The translations under genes and the position numbers were made by a program. The notes under the pieces are model-generated. The model was given only the letters and a program-made list of their open reading frames with translations, made no database searches and was not told the DNA's origin. From JAJCZZ01 sp964569085 (GTDB lineage: Bacteria; Gemmatimonadota; Gemmatimonadetes; Longimicrobiales; Gaopeijiaceae): a DNA stretch of 64,000 nt. Where the stretch lies: NCBI GenBank assembly GCA_964569085.1, contig CAZMTA010000013.1, forward strand, positions 34,115 to 98,114, in the 5' to 3' direction. This document shows, piece by piece, positions 50,272 to 59,034 of this stretch. Within the stretch, counting starts at the first letter, position 1. Each line of letters begins with the position of its first letter.

Positions 50272-53241
50272 GTGAAGGCCTTCTTCGACTTCTCGGAGCG
50301 GTACGGCGCCCGGGCCGGCGGCTACCGGGACCTCATGTCGAAGCAGGTGCGTCACGTCCTCCTCGCCGCCTCCCTGTACGAGTCGTTCATCCTGGCGGAG
50401 GACGGCCACCTCCACGAGCGCCTCCTGGGGAAGTTCATGGAGGAGGGCCCCCGGGACCCCCCGGACCTCACGCGCGTCTCGTCGGGACGGGAGGCCCTCC
50501 GCCTCCTGGAGGACGGGCACCGCCCCGTGGACCTGGTCATCGCCTCCCCGGAGCTGGGGGACATGCGCGCTGCGGAGCTCAGCGCGGCCATGCGGGAGGC
50601 GGGCCTCGACGTCCCGGTGGCGGTCCTGGCCTACGACCCGCAGGAGCTCCGCCGCCACCAGGCTTCGGAGGACGGGGGCGGCGTCCTGGCCAGCTTCCTC
50701 TATCAGGGCGACGCCCGGATCCTCATGGCCATCGTCCAGACGGTGGAGGACCGGCTCAACGTGGCCCGGGACACCGCGGTGGGGGTGCCGGTCTTCCTGG
50801 TGGTGGAGGACAGCGTCCGCTTCTACTCGGCCTTCCTCCCGGTCATCTACGCCGAGGTCCAGCGCCTCTCCGAGTCGGTCCAGTTCGAGGCGGGGAACCG
50901 GCTCCAGCGCATCATGCGCGTGCGGGCCCGGCCGAAGATCCTCCTGGCCACCACCTTCGAGCGGGCCCTCGAGGACTTCCGGGAGTACCGCCACTCGGTC
51001 ATGGGCGTCTTCAGCGACATGCGCTTCCCCCGGGGCGGGGTGGCGGACCCCGACGCGGGCCGGGCGCTGGTGCGGGCCGTCCGGGAGCTGGAGCCCGAGG
51101 TGCCCGTCGCCCTCCAGTCCTCCCACGAGGAGAACCGCCGGGTGGCCGAGGAGCTGGACGTGGGCTTCCTCCTGAAGGACTCGCCCGACTTCCTGCACCG
51201 GCTCCACCAGTACCTGTCGGAGCACCTCTTCTTCGGCGACTTCGTGTTCCGCGCGCCCGACGGCCGGGAGGTGGCGCGGGCCCGGGACATGAAGGAGCTG
51301 GTCCGGGCGCTGCGAACCATCCCGGAGGAGAGCCTGGCCTTCCACGCCCTCCGCCACGACTTCTCCCGGTGGCTCCGGGCCCGGGCCGAGTTCGGGCTGG
51401 CCACCCGGCTCCGCCCCCGGCTGCTCCAGGACTTCCCCTCGGTGGAGGCGCTCCGGGACTCCCTGGTGGGGGACGTCGACCGCTACCGCAGGGAGCGGGC
51501 CCGGGGCTCCGTGAACCCGTTCCGCGCCGCGACCTTCGACGGCGAGGAGGGGCTGGTCCAGATCGGGGGAGGGTCGCTGGGGGGGAAGGGCAGGGGCCTG
51601 GCCTTCGCCTCCCGCCTCCTGGACGAGGTGCGCCTCTCGGGGCGCTTCTCCGGCGTGAACATCCGGGTGCCCCCGGGCGTCGTGGTGGCCACCGAGGTCT
51701 TCCAGCGCTTCCTGGAGGAGAACGACCTCCGAGCCCTCGCGCTCCGCTCCGGGGACGAGGACGAGACCGTGGACCGGATCCTCGCGGCTCCGCTTCCCGA
51801 CGACGTCAGGGCGGCGCTGGCGCGGGTCGTGGAGGTGGTCCGCGCGCCGCTGGCGGTGCGGTCCTCGTCGCTCCTGGAGGACTCGCCGCAGCAGCCCCTG
51901 GCGGGGATCTACGGGACCTGGCTCCTCCCCAACGACCACCCCGACGCCGCGGTGCGCCTCGATCAGCTCGTCACGGCGGTGAAGCGGGTCTACGCGTCCA
52001 CCTTCAGCCGGCGCGCCCGGAGCTTCCTCGAGGCCACGAGCTACCGGCTGGAGGAGGAGGCGATGGCGGTGGTGATCCAGAAGGTGGTGGGTCGGCGGCA
52101 CGGCGACCGCTTCTATCCCACCGTCTCCGGCGTGGCCCGTTCCCACAACTACTACCCGACGCCCCCGGCCCGCCCGGAGGACGGCATCGTGGCCGTGGCG
52201 CTGGGGCTCGGGAAGACCGTGGCGGAGGGAGAGCCCTGCCTCCGCTTCTCCCCGGGGCACCCGGGCCACCTGCCCGACTCGGGGGTGGACTGGATGCTGG
52301 AGCGGACCCAGCGGGAGTTCTGGGCGCTGCGGATGGGGGGAGACGCGCCGGCGGGGCGCTGGGGCCCCGAGGGGGCGCTCGAGCGCTTCCATCTCGGCGC
52401 CGCCGAGGAGGACGGCACCCTGGCCGCGGTGGGCTCCACGTACTCGCCGGACAACGACCGCATCTACGACGGGATCGGGCGGGACGGAGTCCGGCTGGTC
52501 TCCTTCGCGCCGATCCTCAAGCACGAGGTCTTCCCCCTGGCGGAGATCGTGCGGGAGCTCCTGATCCTGGGGATGTCCGGCACGCGCCTGCCCGTGGAGA
52601 TCGAGTTCGCCGTGGACCTCCCTCCCGGCGGGGACGGCCCCGCGGAGCTCGGCTTCCTCCAGCTCCGGCCGTTCGCCCACACCCGGGACGAGGGCGAGGT
52701 CCCGCTGGACGAGGTCGACCCGGAGGCCACCTTCTGCTCCAGCCCGGCCATACTCGGGCACGGCCGGATCGACGGGTTGACCGACTGGGTCGTGGTGGAC
52801 AAGGAGGGCTTCGAGCGCGCCGACAGCGCCGAGACCGCCGCGGCGGTGGGCCGCCTCAACCGGCGCCTGGGCCGGGAGGGCCGGGCCTTCGGGCTGGTGG
52901 GGGTGGGACGCTGGGGCTCCACCGATCCCTGGCTCGGCATCCCGGTCTCCTGGGAGGACATCTCCGGGGCCCGGGTGATCGTGGAGGCGGGGCTGAAGGA
53001 CGTGCGGGTCACGCCCTCGCAGGGCACCCACTTCCACCAGAACCTGGTCTCGCTGGGGGTGGGGTTCTTCACCGTGAACCAGGCGGCCGGCGAGGGCTTC
53101 GTGGACTGGGACTGGCTGCGGGCCCAGCCGGTCCGTCGGGAGGAGGGGTGCGTGCGGTGGATCCGGCTGCCCCGACCGGCCGCGGCCCTCATGGACGGGA
53201 GCCGGCGGCGCGGGGTGCTCCTCAAGCCCGGGGCGGCGTAG
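50272..53241 (+). CDS. Two receiver-like domains fused to a PEP-synthase-type ATP-grasp domain
   Basis: A 989-residue cytoplasmic protein from a GTG start. The first receiver-like domain (about 20-150) lacks the phospho-acceptor, reading VDLVIASPEL where Asp is expected. The second (about 170-320) is complete: VVEDS (D180), GVFSDMRFP (D249) and LLKDS (K302). After a helical linker (about 330-430) comes the ATP-grasp module seen in pyruvate phosphate dikinase and PEP synthase: GGGSLGGKGRGLAFASRLL, VRSSSLLEDSPQQPLAGIYGT, EEEAMAVVIQKVVG, and EIEFAVDLP...LGFLQLRPF. The swivelling His domain and PEP-binding domain are absent. A short conserved C-terminal region follows. Role unknown; phosphorylation-controlled phosphotransfer is a reasonable guess. 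Confidence 0.85.
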   Translation: MKAFFDFSERYGARAGGYRDLMSKQVRHVLLAASLYESFILAEDGHLHERLLGKFMEEGPRDPPDLTRVSSGREALRLLEDGHRPVDLVIASPELGDMRAAELSAAMREAGLDVPVAVLAYDPQELRRHQASEDGGGVLASFLYQGDARILMAIVQTVEDRLNVARDTAVGVPVFLVVEDSVRFYSAFLPVIYAEVQRLSESVQFEAGNRLQRIMRVRARPKILLATTFERALEDFREYRHSVMGVFSDMRFPRGGVADPDAGRALVRAVRELEPEVPVALQSSHEENRRVAEELDVGFLLKDSPDFLHRLHQYLSEHLFFGDFVFRAPDGREVARARDMKELVRALRTIPEESLAFHALRHDFSRWLRARAEFGLATRLRPRLLQDFPSVEALRDSLVGDVDRYRRERARGSVNPFRAATFDGEEGLVQIGGGSLGGKGRGLAFASRLLDEVRLSGRFSGVNIRVPPGVVVATEVFQRFLEENDLRALALRSGDEDETVDRILAAPLPDDVRAALARVVEVVRAPLAVRSSSLLEDSPQQPLAGIYGTWLLPNDHPDAAVRLDQLVTAVKRVYASTFSRRARSFLEATSYRLEEEAMAVVIQKVVGRRHGDRFYPTVSGVARSHNYYPTPPARPEDGIVAVALGLGKTVAEGEPCLRFSPGHPGHLPDSGVDWMLERTQREFWALRMGGDAPAGRWGPEGALERFHLGAAEEDGTLAAVGSTYSPDNDRIYDGIGRDGVRLVSFAPILKHEVFPLAEIVRELLILGMSGTRLPVEIEFAVDLPPGGDGPAELGFLQLRPFAHTRDEGEVPLDEVDPEATFCSSPAILGHGRIDGLTDWVVVDKEGFERADSAETAAAVGRLNRRLGREGRAFGLVGVGRWGSTDPWLGIPVSWEDISGARVIVEAGLKDVRVTPSQGTHFHQNLVSLGVGFFTVNQAAGEGFVDWDWLRAQPVRREEGCVRWIRLPRPAAALMDGSRRRGVLLKPGAA

Positions 53242-53262
53242 GACGGACGTACCGGGTCCGGG

Positions 53263-54711
53263 TCATGCCTTCCGGGCGCCGGCCTCCGCCTCCTCCAGCT
53301 CCTTCGCCCGCGCCGCCACGGCGTCCACCATGTCGCTGAAGATCCGGCCGTGCACCGGGTAGATGGAGTACCAGTAGACCCATCCCCAGAAGCCCCGGGG
53401 GCGGAACATGGCGGTCTGGACCAGGCGGGTCCCCCCGCCCTCCATCGGCTGCGCCTCGTACTGGAGCCAGGCCCGTCCGGGCACCCGCATCTCGGCGCGG
53501 AGGCGGAGGAGGTCGGGCGGCTGGGCGGCCTCCACCCGCCAGAAGTCCACGGCCTCGCCGACGTGCACCTCGGTGGGATGGCGCCGGCCCCGGCGGAGGC
53601 CGGGCCCGCCGACGAGCTGGTCGAGGACGCCCCGCAGCCACCACGCCCACCGCCAGACGAGCCAGCCCGCCTCGCCCCCCAGGCTGGTGAAGGCCCGGTA
53701 CACCGAGCCCTGGGAGACGTCCGGGAGCTCCCGGGTCCGCGCCTCCCGGACCAGGCCCTCCCGGTCCTCCAGCTCCAGGGCGTCGGCGTGGCCCAGCGCG
53801 CCGCTCCAGCGCGTGACGACGCGGCGGAGCTCGGTCTTCTCCACGGCCTTCTCCACCGCCACCCGGTAGGGGAGGGGGTCGATCTCCGGGAAGAGGGTCC
53901 GGGCGCGGGCGGTGTCGGCCACCACCGGCCGGACCATCCCCTCCACGAGGGGCACGGCCAGGCAGTTGGGGATGGGGGTGACCAGGCCCACCCAGAGCGC
54001 CGCCAGCTTCGGGGCCAGCACCGGGAGGGGGACGATGAGGCGGGGAAGGCCGCGCTCGTCGGCGTACCCCATCATCATCTCCTTGAAGGTCAGCGGGTCG
54101 GTGCCCACGTCCACGACCCCCAGGGCGTCCTTCCGCCCCAGGCACGCCACCAGGTAGGAGAGGATGTCCCGCACCGCGATGGGCTGGACCGGGTTCAGGA
54201 TCCACCGGGGCGCGACCATGGCCGGGAGGCGCTCGGTGAGGTAGCGCACCATCTCGAAGGAGGCCGACCCGCTCCCGATGATGGGGCCGGCCCGGAGCTC
54301 GGTGGCGGGAAGGGCGTCGCGGAGGATCCGTCCGACCTCGGCGCGGCTGCTCAGGTGCTCCGAGTTGTCGGCGCCTTCGGGGAGGATCCCCCCCAGATAG
54401 ACCACGTGGTCCAGGTGGCCGGCGGCGTCGGCGAAGCTCCGGGCCGCCCGCCGGTCCCGCTCCACGAAGTCGCCCTCGCCGCACATGGAGTGGACCAGGT
54501 AGTAGGCGGCGTCCATCCCCTCCAGCGCGGGGCCCAGCGTGGCGGGCTCCAGGAGGTCGGCCTCCACCACCTCCACCGCGTCGGCCCAGAGGCGCGTCTC
54601 CACGCGGTCCCGGTCCCGCACCAGGACCCGGACGTCGTGGCCCCGCTCCAGGAGGAGGGGCACGAGCCGCCCCCCGATGTAGCCGGTGGAGCCGGTGACG
54701 AGCACGCGCAT
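53263..54711 (-). CDS. SDR/NmrA-type oxidoreductase with DUF2867 domain
   Basis: A 482-residue protein. The N-terminal Rossmann domain starts RVLVTGSTGYIGGRLVPLLLERGHDVRVLVRDRDR, with AYYLVHSM and an atypical-SDR arrangement. It extends to about residue 300. A DUF2867 domain follows (about 310-465), with VYRAFTSLGGEAGWLVWRWAWWLRG, HVGEAVDFWRVEA and RPRGFWGWVYWYSIYPVH. I chose the ATG at 54711, right before the Rossmann strand, rather than an in-frame ATG about 90 nt upstream. The two-domain form is widespread; substrate unknown. Confidence 0.9.
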   Translation of the reverse strand: MRVLVTGSTGYIGGRLVPLLLERGHDVRVLVRDRDRVETRLWADAVEVVEADLLEPATLGPALEGMDAAYYLVHSMCGEGDFVERDRRAARSFADAAGHLDHVVYLGGILPEGADNSEHLSSRAEVGRILRDALPATELRAGPIIGSGSASFEMVRYLTERLPAMVAPRWILNPVQPIAVRDILSYLVACLGRKDALGVVDVGTDPLTFKEMMMGYADERGLPRLIVPLPVLAPKLAALWVGLVTPIPNCLAVPLVEGMVRPVVADTARARTLFPEIDPLPYRVAVEKAVEKTELRRVVTRWSGALGHADALELEDREGLVREARTRELPDVSQGSVYRAFTSLGGEAGWLVWRWAWWLRGVLDQLVGGPGLRRGRRHPTEVHVGEAVDFWRVEAAQPPDLLRLRAEMRVPGRAWLQYEAQPMEGGGTRLVQTAMFRPRGFWGWVYWYSIYPVHGRIFSDMVDAVAARAKELEEAEAGARKA

Positions 54712-54983
54712 GGGGTCGGGGATGGAGGAGGACGGCCGGGCGGGTCGAGCGGCGGGAGCGGTTCCGGACGTCACCGCCCCACGGAAGCCTGGGGTCATGT
54801 CGAGTCCGCGTCAAAGCCCCGTCGAGGACGTCCGGCACTCACGGGCGGTGTCGGGGTTGGACGGGCGGGCGGCGTACGCGCCGCTCCGGGGTGGCTCCCG
54901 TCGGCGCAGGAGCCATCTTTCAAGCAGACCCTCCGCGCCATTGCGACGTCCCATCCGACCCTCCGAAGGAACGACGAGCGATC

Positions 54984-56345
54984 ATGGCCGACCACGTAGC
55001 GCGCCTCATGGAGGACGTGAAGGCGAAGAACCCCGGTGAGCCCGAGTTCCACCAGGCGGTCGAGGAGGTGGCCGAGTCCCTGGCCCCGGTCCTCGACGCC
55101 CGCCCCGAGTACCGCTCCGCCCGGATCATGGAGCGGCTCGTGGAGCCGGAGCGGGTCATCCTCTTCCGCGTCCCCTGGGTGGACGACTCGGGGACCGTGC
55201 GGGTCAACCGGGGCTTCCGGGTGGAGATGAGCTCCACCCTGGGGCCGTACAAGGGGGGGCTCCGCTTCCACCCGTCGGTGACGCTGGGAACGCTGAAGTT
55301 CCTGGCCTTCGAGCAGGTCTTCAAGAACTCGCTCACGACCCTGCCCCTGGGCGGAGGGAAGGGAGGCTCGGACTTCGACCCCAAGGGGAAGAGCGACGAG
55401 GAGGTCATGCGCTTCTGCCAGAGCTTCATGAGCGAGCTCTACCGGCACATCGGGCCCCACACCGACGTGCCCGCCGGGGACATCGGGGTGGGGGGGCGGG
55501 AGATCGGCTACCTCTTCGGCCAGTACAAGCGTCTGGCCAACGAGTTCACCGGAGTCCTCACCGGGAAGGGGATCGCCTGGGGCGGGTCGCTGATCCGTCC
55601 CGAGGCCACCGGGTTCGGCTCGGTCTACTTCGCCCAGGAGATGCTGGCCACCCGGGACGAGGCGCTGGAAGGCAAGACGTGCCTCGTGTCGGGGAGCGGG
55701 AACGTGGCGCAGCACACCGTGGAGAAGCTCCTGGAGCTGGGCGCCAAGGTCGTCACCCTCTCCGACTCCAACGGATACGTCCACGCCCCGGGCGGGATCG
55801 ACTGGGAGCGGCTCCAGAAGGTCATGGAGATCAAGAACCGGCGCCGGGGCCGGATCTCGGAGCTGGCCGACGAGTTCGACGACGTGGAGTACACCGAGGT
55901 GGATCCCGGGGAGGACACCCACCCCCAGTGGAGCCATCCCGCGGACTGCGCCTTCCCGTCGGCCACCCAGAACGAGATCGGCGCCGAGGACGCCCGCCGC
56001 CTCCTGGACAACGGCGTCCAGGTCGTCTGCGAGGGCGCCAACATGCCCACCGTCCCCGAGGGGGTGGAGCTCTTCCTGGAGGCGGACATCCTGTACGGCC
56101 CCGCCAAGGCGGCCAACGCCGGCGGCGTGGCGGTGAGCGGGCTGGAGATGGCCCAGAACTCCATGCGCTTCGCGTGGACCCGGGAGGAGGTGGACGACCG
56201 CCTCCGCACCATCATGAAGAACATCCACGCCCGCTGCCTCGAGGCCGCCGAGGAGTTCGGCACCCCGGGCAACTACGTGGACGGCGCCAACATCGCGGGC
56301 TTCCTGAAGGTGGCGGACGCCATGCTGGACCAGGGCGTGGTCTGA
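54984..56345 (+). CDS. gdhA: NADP-type glutamate dehydrogenase
   Basis: A 453-residue hexameric-type enzyme interconverting 2-oxoglutarate plus ammonium and glutamate. Active-site motifs: YKGGLRFHPSVTLGTLKFLAFEQVFKNSLTTLPLGGGKGG with the catalytic lysines, then DVPAGDIGVGGREIGYLFGQYK. The nucleotide-binding motif VSGSGNVAQHT (the Ser and Ala form typical of NADP enzymes) and the C-terminal GVAVSGLEMAQNSMRFAW follow. Full length for the GdhA class. Two successive short hairpins (54869-54884 and 54893-54914) lie upstream, without a recognisable riboswitch. It converges on the DUF5916 gene. Confidence 0.96.
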   Translation: MADHVARLMEDVKAKNPGEPEFHQAVEEVAESLAPVLDARPEYRSARIMERLVEPERVILFRVPWVDDSGTVRVNRGFRVEMSSTLGPYKGGLRFHPSVTLGTLKFLAFEQVFKNSLTTLPLGGGKGGSDFDPKGKSDEEVMRFCQSFMSELYRHIGPHTDVPAGDIGVGGREIGYLFGQYKRLANEFTGVLTGKGIAWGGSLIRPEATGFGSVYFAQEMLATRDEALEGKTCLVSGSGNVAQHTVEKLLELGAKVVTLSDSNGYVHAPGGIDWERLQKVMEIKNRRRGRISELADEFDDVEYTEVDPGEDTHPQWSHPADCAFPSATQNEIGAEDARRLLDNGVQVVCEGANMPTVPEGVELFLEADILYGPAKAANAGGVAVSGLEMAQNSMRFAWTREEVDDRLRTIMKNIHARCLEAAEEFGTPGNYVDGANIAGFLKVADAMLDQGVV

Positions 56346-56363
56346 GCCCCGGGCGGAGCGGGG

Positions 56364-56390
56364 GAGGGGGCGCCGGCCCGGCGCCCCCTC
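56364..56390. terminator. Bidirectional GC hairpin between gdhA and the DUF5916 gene
   Basis: A 13-nt perfect inverted repeat (56364-56376 with 56378-56390) separated by one base, which would form about an 11-bp stem. Further out, TGAGCC (56343-56348) and GGCTCA (56391-56396) also pair; they contain the two opposing stop codons. No T-run. Confidence 0.55.
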
Positions 56391-56393
56391 GGC

Positions 56394-58646
56394 TCAGAAC
56401 CGGTAGGTGTAGTTGAGCTTCAGCGACCCGCCCCGGGAGAGGGTGACGAAGCGCCGGTCCAGGGGGTCGGCGGACGGGTCCGTCTCGAGCCAGTTCTGGG
56501 TGTAGACGACGAACACGTCGTTTCCGGGCGTGAGGATCCAGCGCCCGCGGAAGAAGAGCCCCACCACGTCGCTGATGTCGTCGTACTGCACGTTGGACGT
56601 GAAGGACACCCAGGGGCTCACGTTCCAGTCCCCGCTGAGGCGGTAGAGGTTGGTGGTGAGGTCGCCCCGGGGGAGGGTCACGTCGTTGACCTCGTACTGG
56701 GCCCCCAGCTCCAGCCCCGCCGCGGGGCGCACCTGGAGCCCCAGGTCGAACCGGGTCCGGTCGCCGTCCCAGAAGCCGCCCCTCGACACGGACGCGTTGG
56801 CGGAGACCGCGCGGCGGCCGGCGGTGCGGGCCCGGGCGTTCCACTCCCAGTTCGTGTACCCGCCGGGGAGGATGGGGACGTCGTCGGCCACGTCGAAGCC
56901 CCGCTCCAGGAACTCGTAGGTGCGGGTGACGTCCACGTTCAGGTTGTCCCCGCTCTCGAGGTTCATCCCCAGGACCTCGAACTGCCACTGCTTCTCCTCG
57001 GCGATGCCGCTGGCGAGGCCCTCCAGGTACCGGTACTGGACGGAGAAGTCGAGCTGTCGGAGCCAGGGGACGGCGGGCCGGGGGTGCCATCCCACGTTGG
57101 GCTCGACCCGCCGGAAGTCGTTGCGCGTCACGAAGCCCACCGCCGGCCGGTAGGCGGCCCCGAACTCCCGGTAGGAGAGGTGGGCGGTCCAGACGTCGTT
57201 GGGGAAGTTGAAGCGGAAGCCCCGCGCGGTGAGCTCGCCCAGCGTCCGCTCCACCTCGGGCTCGGCGTCGGAGTTCCAGACCGCGAAGAGGGAGAGCTGG
57301 GCGTTCACGTCGCCGAAGAGCGAGGTGGTGGCGAAGGCGGCGTCCACCCCCACCGTGTGGCGGTCCTCGGGCGCGCTCGGCCCGTCCACCGGGTCGGTGG
57401 CCCGGCGGGTGTAGATGGCGCCCAGGCTGGACTGGGAGAGGATGTTCCGCCGCACCCGGGCCACGGTGAACTGCTCGGAGGGCAGGCGGCGGTCCAGGAT
57501 CACCCCGTCCTCGAGCCGGCTGGTCTCCCCGGTGGCCACGTGGATGAAGCCCAGCTCCCAGGGACCCACCTGGCCGCCCAGCCGGCCGGCGTAGCTGATG
57601 GGCACCTGCTCGCCGGCCTCCAGCCCGATGCGGCGGCTGAAGTAGGGGGACGGGCCGGAGCGGGGCGCGAAGGTGAAGACCCCGGAGCCCTCCAGGAAGA
57701 AGTCCCGCCGCTCCTCGAAGCGGAGCGGGAAGCGGGTCAGGTTCACCCGGCGGTCGTCCACCTCCACCTCGGCGAAGTCGGTGTTCACCGAGACCGAGGC
57801 CCGCAGGCTGGGGGTGAGGTTGTAGTTGAGGTCCAGCGCCAGGTCCCGGGGATACGTGGTGGGATCCTCGTTGGCGATGACCGTCCGCCACCCGGTGATG
57901 GCGGAGGCCCGGGCCTCGAGCCCCACCCCCTGGCTCATCCCCTGGAGCCCCGTCAGGTCCCCGGCGTGGATGACCTGGAAGAGCCCCTCGTCCCGGCGGA
58001 AGCCGGTCCAGAGGATCTCCTCGTTGAAGCGCCGGATCGTGCGCTGGAAGTTGATCCCCCAGGTGTCGTTCGCCGGATCGAAGTTCAGCGTCTGGAACGG
58101 GATGCGGATCTCGGCGGACCAGCCGTCCTCGAGGCGGGCCACCTGGGCCTCCCAGATCCCGTCCCAGGACTTGTTGAAGCCGAAGCCCTGGCTGCCCCCG
58201 GTGAGCAGCCCGTCTCCCATGAGCCCGTTGGCGTTGATCTCGAAGAAGTACCCGGTCCGACCGTTGTGGAAGGTGTCGAGGATCCACATGAACCGGTCGT
58301 CGGTGCCCAGCCCGGCGTCCCGCTCCATCTGGTAGGCCAGGATGCCCTCGGGGTCGTCCCAGATCATGGCGCCGATGTAGAGGTGGTCCCGGTCGTGGAC
58401 GACCTTCACCTCCGTGGGCCACGAGGGCTCGGCGCCCTCCGCCGGCTCCTGCTGGGTGAAGTCGCCGGCCGCCGGGGCCCGGCTCCAGAGCTCCTCGTCC
58501 AGGCGTCCGTCGAGCTCGACGTCGGCCGTCTCCAGCGACAGGACCCGGAGCGACCGGGCCTCCGAGCCTCCGTCCTGGGCCGAGCCGGCCGCGGGGAGGA
58601 GGAGGGCCAGGGCGGCGCCGAGGGCGAGGGGGAGGGGTCGGGGCAT
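56394..58646 (-). CDS. DUF5916 outer membrane protein with CBM9-like N-terminus
   Basis: A 750-residue exported protein. A signal peptide (about 1-23) is followed by a carbohydrate-binding family 9-like domain (about 40-210): VELDGRLDEELWSRAPAAGDFTQQEP, DRDHLYIGAMIWDD, MWILDTFHNGRTGYFFEINANG. The larger C-terminal region has the DUF5916 pattern (NTDFAEVEVDDRRVNLTRFPLRFEERRDFFLEG) and repeated amphipathic strands like a beta-barrel, ending in LKLNYTYRF with terminal Phe. The likely location is the outer membrane. Ligand unknown. A 57-residue membrane protein gene lies 7 nt upstream on the same strand. Confidence 0.9.
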   Translation of the reverse strand: MPRPLPLALGAALALLLPAAGSAQDGGSEARSLRVLSLETADVELDGRLDEELWSRAPAAGDFTQQEPAEGAEPSWPTEVKVVHDRDHLYIGAMIWDDPEGILAYQMERDAGLGTDDRFMWILDTFHNGRTGYFFEINANGLMGDGLLTGGSQGFGFNKSWDGIWEAQVARLEDGWSAEIRIPFQTLNFDPANDTWGINFQRTIRRFNEEILWTGFRRDEGLFQVIHAGDLTGLQGMSQGVGLEARASAITGWRTVIANEDPTTYPRDLALDLNYNLTPSLRASVSVNTDFAEVEVDDRRVNLTRFPLRFEERRDFFLEGSGVFTFAPRSGPSPYFSRRIGLEAGEQVPISYAGRLGGQVGPWELGFIHVATGETSRLEDGVILDRRLPSEQFTVARVRRNILSQSSLGAIYTRRATDPVDGPSAPEDRHTVGVDAAFATTSLFGDVNAQLSLFAVWNSDAEPEVERTLGELTARGFRFNFPNDVWTAHLSYREFGAAYRPAVGFVTRNDFRRVEPNVGWHPRPAVPWLRQLDFSVQYRYLEGLASGIAEEKQWQFEVLGMNLESGDNLNVDVTRTYEFLERGFDVADDVPILPGGYTNWEWNARARTAGRRAVSANASVSRGGFWDGDRTRFDLGLQVRPAAGLELGAQYEVNDVTLPRGDLTTNLYRLSGDWNVSPWVSFTSNVQYDDISDVVGLFFRGRWILTPGNDVFVVYTQNWLETDPSADPLDRRFVTLSRGGSLKLNYTYRF

Positions 58647-58653
58647 GGAGGCC

Positions 58654-58827
58654 TCAGAAGGCGACGAAGACGGGCAGGCTGATGAGCGCCAGGAAGGTGA
58701 CGAAGACCACCACCATCCAGCGGAGGAAGGTCGGGCCGTCGTCCACGGAGGCCGTGGCCCGGGTGGCGGCCAGCGTCAGGCCGACCCCCAGGACGACGAC
58801 GAGGAGGACCGCGACGAGCGTTCTCAT
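58654..58827 (-). CDS. 57-residue membrane protein with two helices
   Basis: A short ORF starting at an ATG and encoding two hydrophobic helices (about residues 3-21 and 38-57) joined by a short polar loop TRATASVDDGPTFLRW, ending in LISLPVFVAF. It stops 7 nt before the DUF5916 start, so they are probably co-transcribed. The clean hydrophobic-polar-hydrophobic layout supports real coding. No family is recognised. Confidence 0.6.
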   Translation of the reverse strand: MRTLVAVLLVVVLGVGLTLAATRATASVDDGPTFLRWMVVVFVTFLALISLPVFVAF

Positions 58828-59034
58828 GGCACGCTCCCGGAGCGTGTTCGAGTGATTCGGACCACGGGCTCGTGGCGGCGTCCCCGGAGCGGGGACACCC
58901 GACGGAATCTACACGCTGGGCCCGTCCAGGTCTTACCGGTCGGGCCCTCCCGATCCCGGCGGACGGGGCGGTCCGCCGGGGCGTGGGTTAGATTGGGGGC
59001 GCGACCCTCCCGGTCCCCCTGGCCACGAGGATCC

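Noticed and set aside
54869..54914. Riboswitch or leader attenuator upstream of gdhA
   Set aside because: Two small hairpins exist, but neither matches any riboswitch consensus I know, and no leader peptide or alternative pairing is evident.
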